From Planctomycetota bacterium (GTDB taxonomy: Bacteria > Planctomycetota > Phycisphaerae > Phycisphaerales > UBA1924), in the NCBI GenBank assembly GCA_024276195.1, contig JAJRXR010000075.1, forward strand, positions 20,012 to 84,011: a DNA stretch of 64,000 nucleotides, read 5' to 3'. The notes under the pieces are model-generated. The model was not told the origin of the DNA. It made no database searches and saw nothing but the letters and a program-made list of their open reading frames with translations. The translations under genes and the position numbers were made by a program. Below, piece after piece: positions 16,210 through 24,472 of this stretch (position 1 is its first letter; each line of letters starts with the position of its first letter).

Positions 16210-16989
16210 TCAGATATCGCCCCAGCTCTCGATCCAGCGCCGGATGCGTTGCTCGGGCGTGGGCTCGACGCTGAGGATCTGGCTGGTCTCGCCCTGGTTG
16301 GGGCTGCCGTGCCACGGCGCCCGCCCCATGCTCGCCCGGGCGATGCGGTCGAGGGCCGTAGCGTACCTGGGCGAGTCCCGCAGCGGCTCCATCGCCGGGT
16401 CCGCCTTGAGCACCATCGCCTGGCGGAACCCGGAGCTGACCGCCAGGTGCAGGATCGTCAGCGCGTCCTCGCGCTCGCCCAAGCCCGCCAGCATCCGGGC
16501 GACGTGGTAGTAGTTCTGCCCGCTGGGCGTTCGCCCCTGGGTGGAGATCGCCGTCCGCTTCCAGAGCGTGATGGCCTGGCGTTTGCGTCCGTTGCCGTAG
16601 TGGGCCCAGGCGCGCATAAAGAGCTGCCCCGGGCCAGCGCTTCCCTGTCCGCGCCGGGTCAGATCCATCAGGCGCCCCCACCCGCGGGTCGCTTCTTCCC
16701 GGTCGCCGAGTTTCTGGCGGACGAGCGAGTAATACAGCCACGCCGCCGTGTCATCGGGCGCCTGCGCGATGTACCCGCTCGTCAGGCGTTCGGCGTCGAG
16801 CAGGCGCCCCTGGTCGAGCGACTCGCTGATCTGGCGGGTCATCTCGCGCGCCAGCGCCGCCCGCTCGCCCGCTTGGCGGACCAGATCCGCCCGCGTCGGC
16901 GGGGCGCCGAGGATCAGCACACCGCCCGCCGTCACGACACCCACCAGGATCGCACAGCTCAGGATGGCCCGAATCGGGATGCGCCCCAT
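16210..16989 (-). CDS. Membrane-anchored TPR-like protein
   Basis: This 259-residue protein has an N-terminal membrane anchor (IPIRAILSCAILVGVVTAGGV) and then helical repeats of tetratricopeptide type (about 60-200; LDAERLTSGYIAQAPDDTAAW, ATRGWGRLMDLTRRG, RKRQAITLWKR). Such domains mediate protein contacts. The ATG at 16989 has AGGAG eight to nine bases upstream, preferred over the GTG at 17007. It is on the same strand as the NuoG-like gene, 116 bases ahead of it. No specific function is indicated. Confidence 0.75.
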   Translation of the reverse strand: MGRIPIRAILSCAILVGVVTAGGVLILGAPPTRADLVRQAGERAALAREMTRQISESLDQGRLLDAERLTSGYIAQAPDDTAAWLYYSLVRQKLGDREEATRGWGRLMDLTRRGQGSAGPGQLFMRAWAHYGNGRKRQAITLWKRTAISTQGRTPSGQNYYHVARMLAGLGEREDALTILHLAVSSGFRQAMVLKADPAMEPLRDSPRYATALDRIARASMGRAPWHGSPNQGETSQILSVEPTPEQRIRRWIESWGDI

Positions 16990-17002
16990 GGCTTGGCTCC
17001 TG

Positions 17003-17056
17003 CCCACTCGCCCACTCGCCCATCTCGCCCGTCTCGCCCGTCTCGCCCGTCTCGCC
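17003..17056. repeat. Short tandem repeat CTCGCCC(A/GT)
   Basis: Units of 8-9 bases (CCCACTCG, then CTCGCCCGT three times) fill the space between the divergent TPR-like gene and hisS. A related tandem CTCGCC repeat occurs upstream of glyS (37577-37686). Confidence 0.8.
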
Positions 17057-17100
17057 GGACCCGCCCGCCCGGGCGCCCCGCCTCGAATAGGCTACCACCG

Positions 17101-18660
17101 ATGCCCCCGAACCCAGCTTCAACCCCGGCGCCAGATCCCGCCCAGCCCCCCAGGCCCATCAAGGCCCCGCGAGGCACGCGAGACCTCTACCCGGAGGACG
17201 CCGCCAGAATCCGATACATCCAGAAAGCCTGGACGGATGCCTCCGTCCGCCACGGATTCGAGGAAATCGAAGGCCCCACCTTCGAGAGCGTGGACCTGTA
17301 CTCGGTCAAAAGCGGCGAGGGCATCCTGGGCGAGCTTTTTCAGGCCTTCTCCGGCAAGAGCCCCGAAGAGATCGAGCAGGTCCAAAGAACCGGGCAGGCC
17401 CCCTTTGCGCTCCGCCCCGAGTTCACCCCCACCCTCGCCCGCATGTACGCCGCCCGGGCCAAGCAGCTCACCAAGCCAACCAAGTGGTTCACGGCCGGGC
17501 CGTACTTCCGGGCGGAGAGGCCCCAGCGCGGGCGCCTTAGAGAGTTTTTGCAGTGGAACGTGGATGTGATCGGGGATGATGGGACAGCGGAGGGGCGGGC
17601 GCAGGCGGATGCGGAGTGCATTGGGTGTTGCTGCGCATTGCTTGAGACAACTGGGATCGCCGCCGATGATGTCATAGTCCATCTCGGTAACCGCAAGATG
17701 GTCGATGGAATCATGTTGGCTGCTGGCCTTCCCATAGATCGGCTGAGTTCGTGGTATGCCTACCTTGATGGCGCTACAAAACGATCCGACAAAGAGAACA
17801 AAAAGTTTTGTGTAGACAATGATATTCCGTCAGACATCAGCGAACGAATGGGAGCGGTGATTGGCTCCACACAGCACTCACGCAAAGGTCTTTCGGAATC
17901 GCTTGGCATTGACGAGAATCTTGTTCGCGAGCACTTGGCGCCTGTAGAGATTTTGGTAGAGCAGGGCTGGCGAGCTTGGTTGAACTGGCTCAGCCTGGGC
18001 ATCGTCCGCGGCCTCGCCTACTACACCGGCACGGTCTTTGAAGCCATCGCCGACGGCGAGCGGGCCGTCGCGGGCGGCGGGCGCTACGACAACCTCATCG
18101 AGCTCTTTGGCGGTCCGCCCACGCCGGCCGTCGGCTTTGCGATGGGCGATGTCGTGCTCGGGCTGCTACTCGAAGACAAGGGCCTGATGCCCGAGGGCAG
18201 CGAACTGCTCGACGCGATCAGCGCGCCCGGCGCGAGCCGCAGGCCAGAAGTCTTTGTCATTTCCGCCGATGATGAGGCGACGGACCCGACGACGCGCCGC
18301 CTGGTCGCGGATCTGCGCCGGGGCGTCGAATCGCACCGGTCCAAGGACGAATCGCTCAAACCCTGGGACGCGCGCCGGTACGAGGCGTCCAGCGCCGGTG
18401 TCCGCCCGATCCACGCTCGCCATACCTACAAATCCACGCGGAACCTCAAGAAGCTGCTCTCCGACGCGGAGCGTCAGCACGCCAAGCTCGCCGCCATTAT
18501 TCACGGCGATGACCGTGTCCAACTCCGCGATCTCGACCGGCGCGCCGAGCTGACGCCCAAGGACGTGCCGGGCTTGCCCGATGATGTCGCCGAGTTCAGC
18601 GTGAACCCGCAGAGCCCGGTCTACATCGGGCGCGCGGCCGCGGCGCTGCTTAGCTCTTGA
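17101..18660 (+). CDS. hisS: Histidyl-tRNA synthetase
   Basis: This class II synthetase of 519 residues charges tRNA-His. Motifs include the PRGTRDLYPED N-terminus, LRPEFTPTLARM, the motif 2 region FRAERPQRGRLREFLQWN, the HisA signature RGLAYYTGTVFE and GGGRYDNL. The anticodon-binding domain is at the C-terminus. It is longer than E. coli HisRS (424), partly by an N-terminal Pro-rich extension. Residues about 158-296 (17575-17990), the insertion region between motif 2 and HisA, are encoded by DNA with visibly lower GC and different codon choice (many gat, att, gaa, aaa codons). The stop codon TGA is part of a family A repeat. Confidence 0.95.
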   Translation: MPPNPASTPAPDPAQPPRPIKAPRGTRDLYPEDAARIRYIQKAWTDASVRHGFEEIEGPTFESVDLYSVKSGEGILGELFQAFSGKSPEEIEQVQRTGQAPFALRPEFTPTLARMYAARAKQLTKPTKWFTAGPYFRAERPQRGRLREFLQWNVDVIGDDGTAEGRAQADAECIGCCCALLETTGIAADDVIVHLGNRKMVDGIMLAAGLPIDRLSSWYAYLDGATKRSDKENKKFCVDNDIPSDISERMGAVIGSTQHSRKGLSESLGIDENLVREHLAPVEILVEQGWRAWLNWLSLGIVRGLAYYTGTVFEAIADGERAVAGGGRYDNLIELFGGPPTPAVGFAMGDVVLGLLLEDKGLMPEGSELLDAISAPGASRRPEVFVISADDEATDPTTRRLVADLRRGVESHRSKDESLKPWDARRYEASSAGVRPIHARHTYKSTRNLKKLLSDAERQHAKLAAIIHGDDRVQLRDLDRRAELTPKDVPGLPDDVAEFSVNPQSPVYIGRAAAALLSS

Positions 18661-18685
18661 AGCCCCAAGCGTCAGCGCCGGGTTT
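18656..18685 (+). repeat. Palindromic repeat, family A (half copy)
   Basis: CTTGAAGCCC(C)AAGCGTCAG... through GGGTTT matches one arm of the full copy at 5953-6037; the second arm is missing. The TGA stop of hisS (18658-18660) lies inside it. Confidence 0.85.
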
Positions 18686-18694
18686 GGATCACAA

Positions 18695-18822
18695 ATGCGT
18701 ACGCGGAGGGCGCGAATCTGGAACGCGGAGATCGCGGGGAGATGGCGGAGAAGAAAGAAAAAATCCTCTCTTCTCTTCTACTCCGCGTCCTTCGCGTTCC
18801 TCCGCGCCCTCCGCGTACGCAT
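18695..18822. repeat. 128-base inverted-repeat element (MITE-like)
   Basis: Perfect 20-base terminal arms: ATGCGTACGCGGAGGGCGCG at 18695-18714 and its exact complement at 18803-18822. Inside, AACGCGGAGA and TCTCCGCG-type blocks and an A/G-rich tract facing a C/T-rich tract (GAAGAAAG vs CTTCTCTTC) also pair in part. No open reading frame or T-run terminator is evident. It occupies most of the 242-base gap after hisS. Confidence 0.85.
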
Positions 18823-18902
18823 CTCTCTCCCCCCCATTGCCCATTGCCCGGCTCTAACGACCTGGTTTCAAGGGACATGCGGATCAGGCGTATCGTGTTC
18901 GC

Positions 18903-19475
18903 ATGAGCTACATCGAAATCGTCCACGAGTCCGAGGCGACCGGCGAGCTGGCGGGCCTGTACCAACGCTTCGGCAACGGGGACGGCACGGTGGACAACGT
19001 CCTCAAGGTCCACTCGCTCAACCCGCCCTCGCTCGAGGCGCACTGCGCGCTCTATACCCAGGCGATGCACAGGCCCAGCCCGGTCTCGCGGGCCGAGCGC
19101 GAGATGGTCGGCGTGTGCGTCAGCCGCATCAACGGGTGCGCGTACTGCCTCCAGCACCACGCGGTGGGCCTCGAACGCCTGCTCCCGCTGGATCGCAAGG
19201 CGATCGCCGACGAACTGAAATCGGGCGATGTCTCGGGCCTGAGCGCGCGCGAGCGGGCGATGGTTGAGTACGCGACCAAGCTCACGAGCGCCCCGGCGTC
19301 GATGGGCGCGGGCGATGTTGGCGCCCTGCGCCAAGCGGGGCTGAGCGACCGGGAGATTCTGGATGTCTGCCAGGCCGCGGCGTATTTCGCGTACGCCAAC
19401 CGCATCGTCCTGGGCCTGGGCGCCTCGCTGGGCGAGGGCGAGGGCGGGCAGGGGCACTGGCCCAGCGAGGGGTAG
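18903..19475 (+). CDS. AhpD-like / carboxymuconolactone-decarboxylase-fold peroxidase-related protein
   Basis: The product is 190 residues. The redox site is C79-A-Y-C82-x3-H86 within RINGCAYCLQHHAVGL, preceded by the conserved REMVGV helix. This matches the AhpD-like 'peroxidase-related enzyme' group, which uses the CxxC pair to reduce peroxides or pass on reducing equivalents in the cytoplasm. Length fits that subgroup, which is longer than the simple CMD domain. It lies 10 bases upstream of a lipoprotein gene, probably in one transcript. No alkyl hydroperoxide reductase partner is nearby. Confidence 0.88.
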   Translation: MSYIEIVHESEATGELAGLYQRFGNGDGTVDNVLKVHSLNPPSLEAHCALYTQAMHRPSPVSRAEREMVGVCVSRINGCAYCLQHHAVGLERLLPLDRKAIADELKSGDVSGLSARERAMVEYATKLTSAPASMGAGDVGALRQAGLSDREILDVCQAAAYFAYANRIVLGLGASLGEGEGGQGHWPSEG

Positions 19476-19484
19476 ACTCTGCCC

Positions 19485-20207
19485 GTGCGCCGATGGATGG
19501 TCATGGTGATTGCTGGTCTTTGTCTCGCGGGATGCGAGCAGCGCACGCAGCCGACGCCGATACCAGATACCAATCTGCTGAAAAACGCGTCGTTCGAGGG
19601 CGATTCGCGCGAGCCCTGGTTCTCGTTCGACGATCGGAACCCGAAGCAGTGGGGGGCGTTCTCGATCTCCGATGAGCGTGCGCACACGGGCGAGCGATCG
19701 GCGCTGCTGGAGCTGGATTCAGATGATTCGGACGACGCGATCCGCGTGCTCGGCGTAGTTCAGGAGATCGAGGGCGCCGCCTGCCCCGAGTATCTCAGCG
19801 GGTGGTACCTCGTCGAGGGCTGGCGGCGCGGCGCACAGAAGCAGTATGTGCAAGCCGTCGTCATCGCGTCCGGCGGGCCAACGCCCGCAGGCGTGCCCAA
19901 CTACCAGCTCGCCTACACACTCGCGGGCGTGACAACGAACCCGATGCCGACGCTCAAGAACCGGAAGTTTGTTGTGACCGGCCCGCCCGAGCCGGTCGAG
20001 GGCGAGTGGGTGTTCTTTGAGATCGAGATCGCCAGGCTCTTTGAAGTGAAGTGGGGCAGGCGCCCGGGCGAGGACGCGTCGCTGCGGGTGTTCTTTGAGG
20101 TCCGCTACGACGGGCGCGACCCGGCGGATGATGCGCGGGCACGGGCGCGGGTCTGGTTTGACGATCTGTACTTTGGCCCAGAGTCTCGCGCGCCCGGGGG
20201 TGGGTGA
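19485..20207 (+). CDS. Lipoprotein with jelly-roll-like domain
   Basis: This 240-residue protein has a lipoprotein signal peptide with lipobox LAGC (acylated C17). The segment NLLKNASFEGDSREPWFSF is typical of the start of carbohydrate-binding-like (CBM4/9-type) jelly-roll domains, and a WFDDLYFG strand ends the domain in the usual way. It probably sits on the periplasmic or outer face of a membrane and may bind glycan; the ligand is inferred from fold only. The start is GTG 19485, 10 bases after the AhpD-like gene. Confidence 0.72.
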   Translation: MRRWMVMVIAGLCLAGCEQRTQPTPIPDTNLLKNASFEGDSREPWFSFDDRNPKQWGAFSISDERAHTGERSALLELDSDDSDDAIRVLGVVQEIEGAACPEYLSGWYLVEGWRRGAQKQYVQAVVIASGGPTPAGVPNYQLAYTLAGVTTNPMPTLKNRKFVVTGPPEPVEGEWVFFEIEIARLFEVKWGRRPGEDASLRVFFEVRYDGRDPADDARARARVWFDDLYFGPESRAPGGG

Positions 20208-20217
20208 GCCGGGATTC

Positions 20218-21873
20218 CTACCAGATCCAGCGGACGCGCCCGAGGTCGGGGATGGGGACGGCGGTGTCCTTGAGGGGCGCCGGGAAGTAGACGACGAAGG
20301 CCTTGCCGATGAGCAGGTCGCGGTGGACGACGCCGACGGTGTTGTCCACCTGGTCGCTGATCCACGGGTCCGGCCCGGTTCCCCAGGGATTGGGCGAGCC
20401 GTTGCCAGCGCCCAAGGCCCAGAGGCGCGAATCGAGGCTCGAGGGCGAGTTGTCGCCGCACATGAAGAACTGGTCAGAGTTGAGGACAACGGGGAAGTTG
20501 GGGTGGGCGCCGCGCGTGGCTTTGCGAAAGTTGTGCTGGTAGTAGATGTCGCGTTTGATCGTGACGCGGTGGAGCGTGAACGCAGCCCCCTCGAAGGACC
20601 ATTTGAGCTTGGTGGGGCGGTAGACGTCCGGGTTGCCCAGGATGGATTTGGTGATCGCGGGGCGTTGGGCGAGGAGGCTTTCGAGCGAGCGACCCGTGGC
20701 GCCGGCGATGCGCTGGGCGGGGGTCAGCTCGTAGGCGCCGTCCTCGGGTCCGCCGGCGCTGAGCGCGCCGTCGATGAAAACGGACAACGCCTGGTCGGCG
20801 TGCCAGAACTCGACCTTGGTGACGCGCCCCGGCGCGAGCGTGCGCTTGGGGGCTTTCGTGCGCACGAGCTCGGCCCACGCGGGGTCGGGCTCGTCCGGGC
20901 TCGGGAGAAGGCGCATGGACAGGACGATCTCGCTCTGGGAGACCTGGGCGCGGTATTCGTGCCCGAGGGCTTCGAGCAGGGCGGTCGCGTTGGCGCCGTC
21001 GGTATCGGGCTCGATGCCCAGGCTCGCACCAACATCGGGCGCGGGGAACCGGGTCTGCTGGAGCCCTACGCGCGACTGGTTGTACGCGACGGCGTCGTCG
21101 ATGGGGCGCTTCCAGGTGAGGGTGCTGGGCGAGGGCGAGTCCTGGCGGTAGGTGACATCGGTGTCCACGCCCGTCCACGAGCCCTCGGCGCGCCAGGGCG
21201 AGGAGTAGGTCGAGCCAACAAGCGACGAGGCCGAGGGGGGGGTGTAGAGCGAGTCGAAGAGGGTCTGGAACATGGCGCGCTGGACGTGCTCGGGCTTGCG
21301 CTGGACGCGCCAGGAGTCGTCCTGCCAGGCCTTGACGCCTCGCTCGGAGCCGTCGCTGGGGACGGCTCGGCGGGCGAAGACGTCGCCGGCGACCAGGGCG
21401 ATCTGCTCGTTGGGCAGGCCGACGAGTCGTTTGATGTAGTTCTCTCGCGTGCCCGGGTTCTTGAAGACGACCACGTCCCAGCGTTTGGGATTGAACAGGG
21501 GCATGAGGTACTTGAGCACGAAGACGCGGTCGCCCGCGCTCAGCGGGACGTCCGTCTCCTGGAACCTGGTCCCCGTGATGGGATCGACGACCGAGATCGC
21601 CGCCCGAGGCTCGGCGCCCTGGGTCGAGAGGGGCCTGTTGTTGAGCCCCGGGTCGGCATAGTCCCACGGGCCGACGCTGAAGTCCGCGCCCGTCTCCGGC
21701 GCGACGAAGCGCATGTGCTTGCCCATCAGCGTCGGCGCCATCGAGCCCGTCGGGATCAGGAATCCCTCGATCACAAACCCACGGAACACGAACGCCATCA
21801 TGAAGGCGATCATGACGGACGTGAGCGTCTCCTTGATCGAGATCGCGGGCGAAGGCGTTGCGGACGTTGGCAT
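20218..21873 (-). CDS. lepB: Signal peptidase I with a large central insertion
   Basis: Signal peptidase I removes Sec signal peptides at the outer face of the inner membrane. The catalytic dyad is visible: S44 in IPTGSMAPTL and K148 in ENYIKRLVGLPNE. The C-terminal box is FMCGDNSPSSLDSRLW. One N-terminal transmembrane helix (about 18-38) is present. At 551 residues it is much longer than E. coli LepB (324). About 250-280 extra residues lie between the Lys box and the C-terminal box, containing a jelly-roll-like stretch (VTKVEFWHADQALSVFIDG). The insertion shows no separate catalytic motif. Confidence 0.9.
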   Translation of the reverse strand: MPTSATPSPAISIKETLTSVMIAFMMAFVFRGFVIEGFLIPTGSMAPTLMGKHMRFVAPETGADFSVGPWDYADPGLNNRPLSTQGAEPRAAISVVDPITGTRFQETDVPLSAGDRVFVLKYLMPLFNPKRWDVVVFKNPGTRENYIKRLVGLPNEQIALVAGDVFARRAVPSDGSERGVKAWQDDSWRVQRKPEHVQRAMFQTLFDSLYTPPSASSLVGSTYSSPWRAEGSWTGVDTDVTYRQDSPSPSTLTWKRPIDDAVAYNQSRVGLQQTRFPAPDVGASLGIEPDTDGANATALLEALGHEYRAQVSQSEIVLSMRLLPSPDEPDPAWAELVRTKAPKRTLAPGRVTKVEFWHADQALSVFIDGALSAGGPEDGAYELTPAQRIAGATGRSLESLLAQRPAITKSILGNPDVYRPTKLKWSFEGAAFTLHRVTIKRDIYYQHNFRKATRGAHPNFPVVLNSDQFFMCGDNSPSSLDSRLWALGAGNGSPNPWGTGPDPWISDQVDNTVGVVHRDLLIGKAFVVYFPAPLKDTAVPIPDLGRVRWIW

Positions 21874-21927
21874 GGGGCAACCTTAGCGTCTGGCTGAACG
21901 TCAGGGCGCAGGGGCGGACGCGTGCGC

Positions 21928-23361
21928 TCAGGACGAGCCGGCGCCCGAACCCGGGTCGGGGCGATTGGGGGGTGAGCCTCCCCGGCCCGGACCTTCTCCG
22001 GGGCCAGCGCCCGGCGGGCGTCGCCGACGCCGACGCCGTTTCTTCTTTGACTGCCCGCCAGACCCAGACCCAGACTCGCCGGATTTTTCTCCGCCTCTGC
22101 TCTCGCCTTGGGGGCGGGGCTCGCCCTGGCGGGGCGGGCGTCCGCCGGCGGGGGCGTTCTGGTCGCTGCCGGTTGCGGAGCGCCGCCTTCGCCGTCGGCG
22201 TTTGCCGGGCGACTTGGTCTCGCCCTCAGCGCTGGGCGAGGCGTCCTTCGTCTTCGCTCGCCTCTCGCCCGAGCCCGAGCCTGAACCCGAGGCGGGCGTC
22301 TCGGGGCGGGTCCGCCCGGAGCGATCGGAGCGCTCAGATCGCGGGGCGCGAGGCCCGGGCGGGCGAGATCGCGGCGCAGCAGGGGCGGACGGCGGCGGCG
22401 GGGTCTGCGATTCGGGCTCGGTCAGGTTCTCGACCGGGATCGCGGCCTGCTCGCCCGAATCCAGACGCACGAGCGCGAGCTGCGTCAGGATCTGCGTGTC
22501 CATGACGTACCCGTCGCCCTCGGGCGTGCCGACGCGGGCCTTGCGGTGCGGCAGGTTCTTGCGCAGATCGTCGTAGGTCTGGTCCTCGTAGCGCAGGCAG
22601 CACATCAGCCGCCCGCACCGACCCGAGATTTTGAGCGGATCGAGCGTGGCCTTCTGCATCTTGGCGGACTTCATCGACACGGGCTTGAGCACCTTGAGGA
22701 AGCTCTTGCAGCAGCAGTACTGCCCGCACCGCTCGTAGTCCGCGTTGATCCGGGCCTCGTCGCGGGCGCCGATGGTGCGGACCTCGACGCGCTGGTCCAG
22801 CGCCCGGCCCAGCTCGCGGGTGAGCTCGGGCAGCTCGATGCGTTGCTCGCTGGTGAGGTAGACGCTGGTGCGCTCGCCGCCGAGGATGGGCTCGACGTTG
22901 ACGACCTTGGCGTCGATGCTCATGCGATTGAGCACGTCGCGGGCGATGGCGCGGAGCCCGTGCATGGACTGCTCGATCTGGGCCTGTCGGTCAAGATCCT
23001 CGCCCGTGGCGATCCGCAGGGCCTGCCCCTTGGAATAGAACGGGTAGTCGCGCCCGCCCGAGCTCTCGATGTACTCGAGCATCTGCTTGCGCGACACCGA
23101 GCTGGCGCACCCGGCGTTGGGGCACGTGCTCGTGAGCATCTCGCCCAGCTCGTGCCCCCGGTGCGTGCGGACGACGATCTTGGACCCGCACCCGGGCTTG
23201 GCGTCGCCCTTGTACGGGAACTCGCCGACCATGCGCATCACGCCGAAGCGGACCACAATGGCGGTGGGCACGTTCAAGCGCTCGTACGCGTCGCGGTCCT
23301 CCCGCTCGCGCAGGTACTCGCTGAGATCGGCCTCGAACTGGGGCAGCGGCTGGATAGACAT
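21928..23361 (-). CDS. PSP1-domain protein (RicT-like) with basic C-terminal tail
   Basis: 477 residues. The conserved PSP1 core is at about 20-300, with the Cys-rich signature CGQYCCCKSFL ... SGRCGRLMCCLRYE that marks the RicT/YaaT family. In Bacillus, RicT with YlbF and YmcA controls RNA maturation and binds iron-sulfur clusters. The C-terminal 150 residues are low complexity, Pro-rich then Lys/Arg-rich (KKKRRRRRRRPPG), likely disordered and able to bind nucleic acid. I start at ATG 23361 (MSIQPLPQFEADL); the upstream frame is not coding-like. Two small exported proteins are encoded directly upstream on the same strand. Confidence 0.88.
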   Translation of the reverse strand: MSIQPLPQFEADLSEYLREREDRDAYERLNVPTAIVVRFGVMRMVGEFPYKGDAKPGCGSKIVVRTHRGHELGEMLTSTCPNAGCASSVSRKQMLEYIESSGGRDYPFYSKGQALRIATGEDLDRQAQIEQSMHGLRAIARDVLNRMSIDAKVVNVEPILGGERTSVYLTSEQRIELPELTRELGRALDQRVEVRTIGARDEARINADYERCGQYCCCKSFLKVLKPVSMKSAKMQKATLDPLKISGRCGRLMCCLRYEDQTYDDLRKNLPHRKARVGTPEGDGYVMDTQILTQLALVRLDSGEQAAIPVENLTEPESQTPPPPSAPAAPRSRPPGPRAPRSERSDRSGRTRPETPASGSGSGSGERRAKTKDASPSAEGETKSPGKRRRRRRRSATGSDQNAPAGGRPPRQGEPRPQGESRGGEKSGESGSGSGGQSKKKRRRRRRRPPGAGPGEGPGRGGSPPNRPDPGSGAGSS

Positions 23362-23405
23362 GGGCTGGGTTGGGCGCCTCGGGCTCGGGCCGCAATGGCC
23401 CGGGC

Positions 23406-23735
23406 TCAGGGCCTTGGCGCCCCCTTGGACCGGGCCCGGGCCGCGTTGAACAGCTCGGGCAGGTCGTGCTTGGCCCACAGCTCAAACCGCCCCTGGTCGT
23501 ATTTGTACACGAACAGCGTCTCGGTCCGGTCGTCCACAACGATCAGCGGCTCGGTGTTGCTCGATCGCGTCGTCATCATCGAGACGCCGGCGCTCGAGGT
23601 TGTCATCTCCGCGCTCGCCCGCGTGTCGAACAGACCGGAGCCCTGGGCGATGATCAGCGCGCCGATGACGACGGCGCTCAGGCACAGCGCCGCGCCGGCG
23701 CCGCGCCCGTCTGGTGTGTTGGTGTCGGTGTTCAT
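23406..23735 (-). CDS. Small membrane-anchored hypothetical protein
   Basis: 109 residues with an N-terminal membrane segment (AALCLSAVVIGALIIAQG) and a short soluble part containing EPLIVVDDRTETLFVYKYDQGRFELW, which looks like a single beta-hairpin of the kind seen in propeller-like repeats. It starts at an ATG overlapping the stop of the next gene upstream by 4 bases and ends 44 bases before ricT, so the three are probably one operon. Its neighbour carries a very similar 'value plus device' strand pair, suggesting the two are related. Function unknown. Confidence 0.6.
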   Translation of the reverse strand: MNTDTNTPDGRGAGAALCLSAVVIGALIIAQGSGLFDTRASAEMTTSSAGVSMMTTRSSNTEPLIVVDDRTETLFVYKYDQGRFELWAKHDLPELFNAARARSKGAPRP

Positions 23736-24025
23736 CGTGTGGGCTCCGCGTTGACGTCGTCGTTGAGGTCACGGTATCCCAGGCCTTCGACGATGTTGCG
23801 GGTGTTGTCCCAGCGGAGCAGGATCAGCTCGCGGTTGGCCGAGTCGAGCACGTACACGCCGTTGGAGTTGCCGCTGGGCAGATCGCCTCCGATGATGCTG
23901 TAGACACCGGGCGGGCGGCGCGTGGCGCCCTGGGCGCCCGCGACGGGGGTGAGGCTGACGGCGCCGAGCACCACCAGCAAGGCCGCGTTGAGTCCGATCA
24001 GGGCACGGGTTTGTCGCCGACGCAT
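23732..24025 (-). CDS. Small exported hypothetical protein
   Basis: 97 residues with a signal peptide (ALLVVLGAVSLTPVAGAQG). The mature part contains NGVYVLDSANRELILLRWDN, a strand pair that resembles EPLIVVDDRTETLFVYKY in the following gene. A strong Shine-Dalgarno sequence (CAGGAGGTCC) lies just upstream of the ATG. The 3' end overlaps the next gene by four bases, so translation is coupled. No family is recognised. Confidence 0.65.
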   Translation of the reverse strand: MRRRQTRALIGLNAALLVVLGAVSLTPVAGAQGATRRPPGVYSIIGGDLPSGNSNGVYVLDSANRELILLRWDNTRNIVEGLGYRDLNDDVNAEPTR

Positions 24026-24130
24026 CGTGGACCTCCTGTTGCAAAGTCTGTTGCAAAATCCCGCGAGCGGTTTCTCGTCAGTACCGTGCGCCGTTCCTGC
24101 GCCGGTGTTTGGTCAGCCCGGGCGCCCCGC

Positions 24131-24379
24131 CTAGTCCTGATGTCCGCGCTTGGAGGGGAAGACCGCGACGAACAGCGTCGCGCCCGCGAGCACCACCATG
24201 ACCAGGACCGTCAGGACGACGGGCGCCGAGGGATCCTGGCGGGGCGCGGGGGGCTTGAGCGACTGGGTCTGCTGGGCGATGGTGGGCGCGGCAGCGGCCG
24301 CGAGGCAGGCCGCCGCGATCAGGCCCGAACGCAGGGCGCCGACGCGCCGCGAGACAGAGTTGGAAATGGGCTGGGGCAT
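24131..24379 (-). CDS. Small exported membrane protein
   Basis: 82 residues. A signal peptide (ALRSGLIAAACLAAAAAPTIA) is followed by a polar linker and a C-terminal transmembrane helix (VVLTVLVMVVLAGATLFVAVF) ending in KRGHQD. It may be a single-pass inner-membrane protein with a short cytoplasmic tail. It lies between the small exported genes and the HYExAFE gene on the same strand. No family recognised. Confidence 0.5.
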   Translation of the reverse strand: MPQPISNSVSRRVGALRSGLIAAACLAAAAAPTIAQQTQSLKPPAPRQDPSAPVVLTVLVMVVLAGATLFVAVFPSKRGHQD

Positions 24380-24472
24380 GCTGTGATGCTACGGGGCGGG
24401 CGGGCGGCGGTAAACCGTTGTTTCCTCATGTGTTTCCTCACGCTGGACGCCCAACCTGAGCCCGCCCCGCTC

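Noticed and set aside
16094-16741. Upstream extension of the NuoG-like frame
   Set aside because: It is non-coding in character and overlaps the TPR-like gene on the same strand; NuoG N-termini match a start at 16093.
17003-17056. Replication origin-type repeats
   Set aside because: No DnaA-box-like sequences, no dnaA/dnaN/gyrB nearby; rnpA-yidD are present but not in an origin context.
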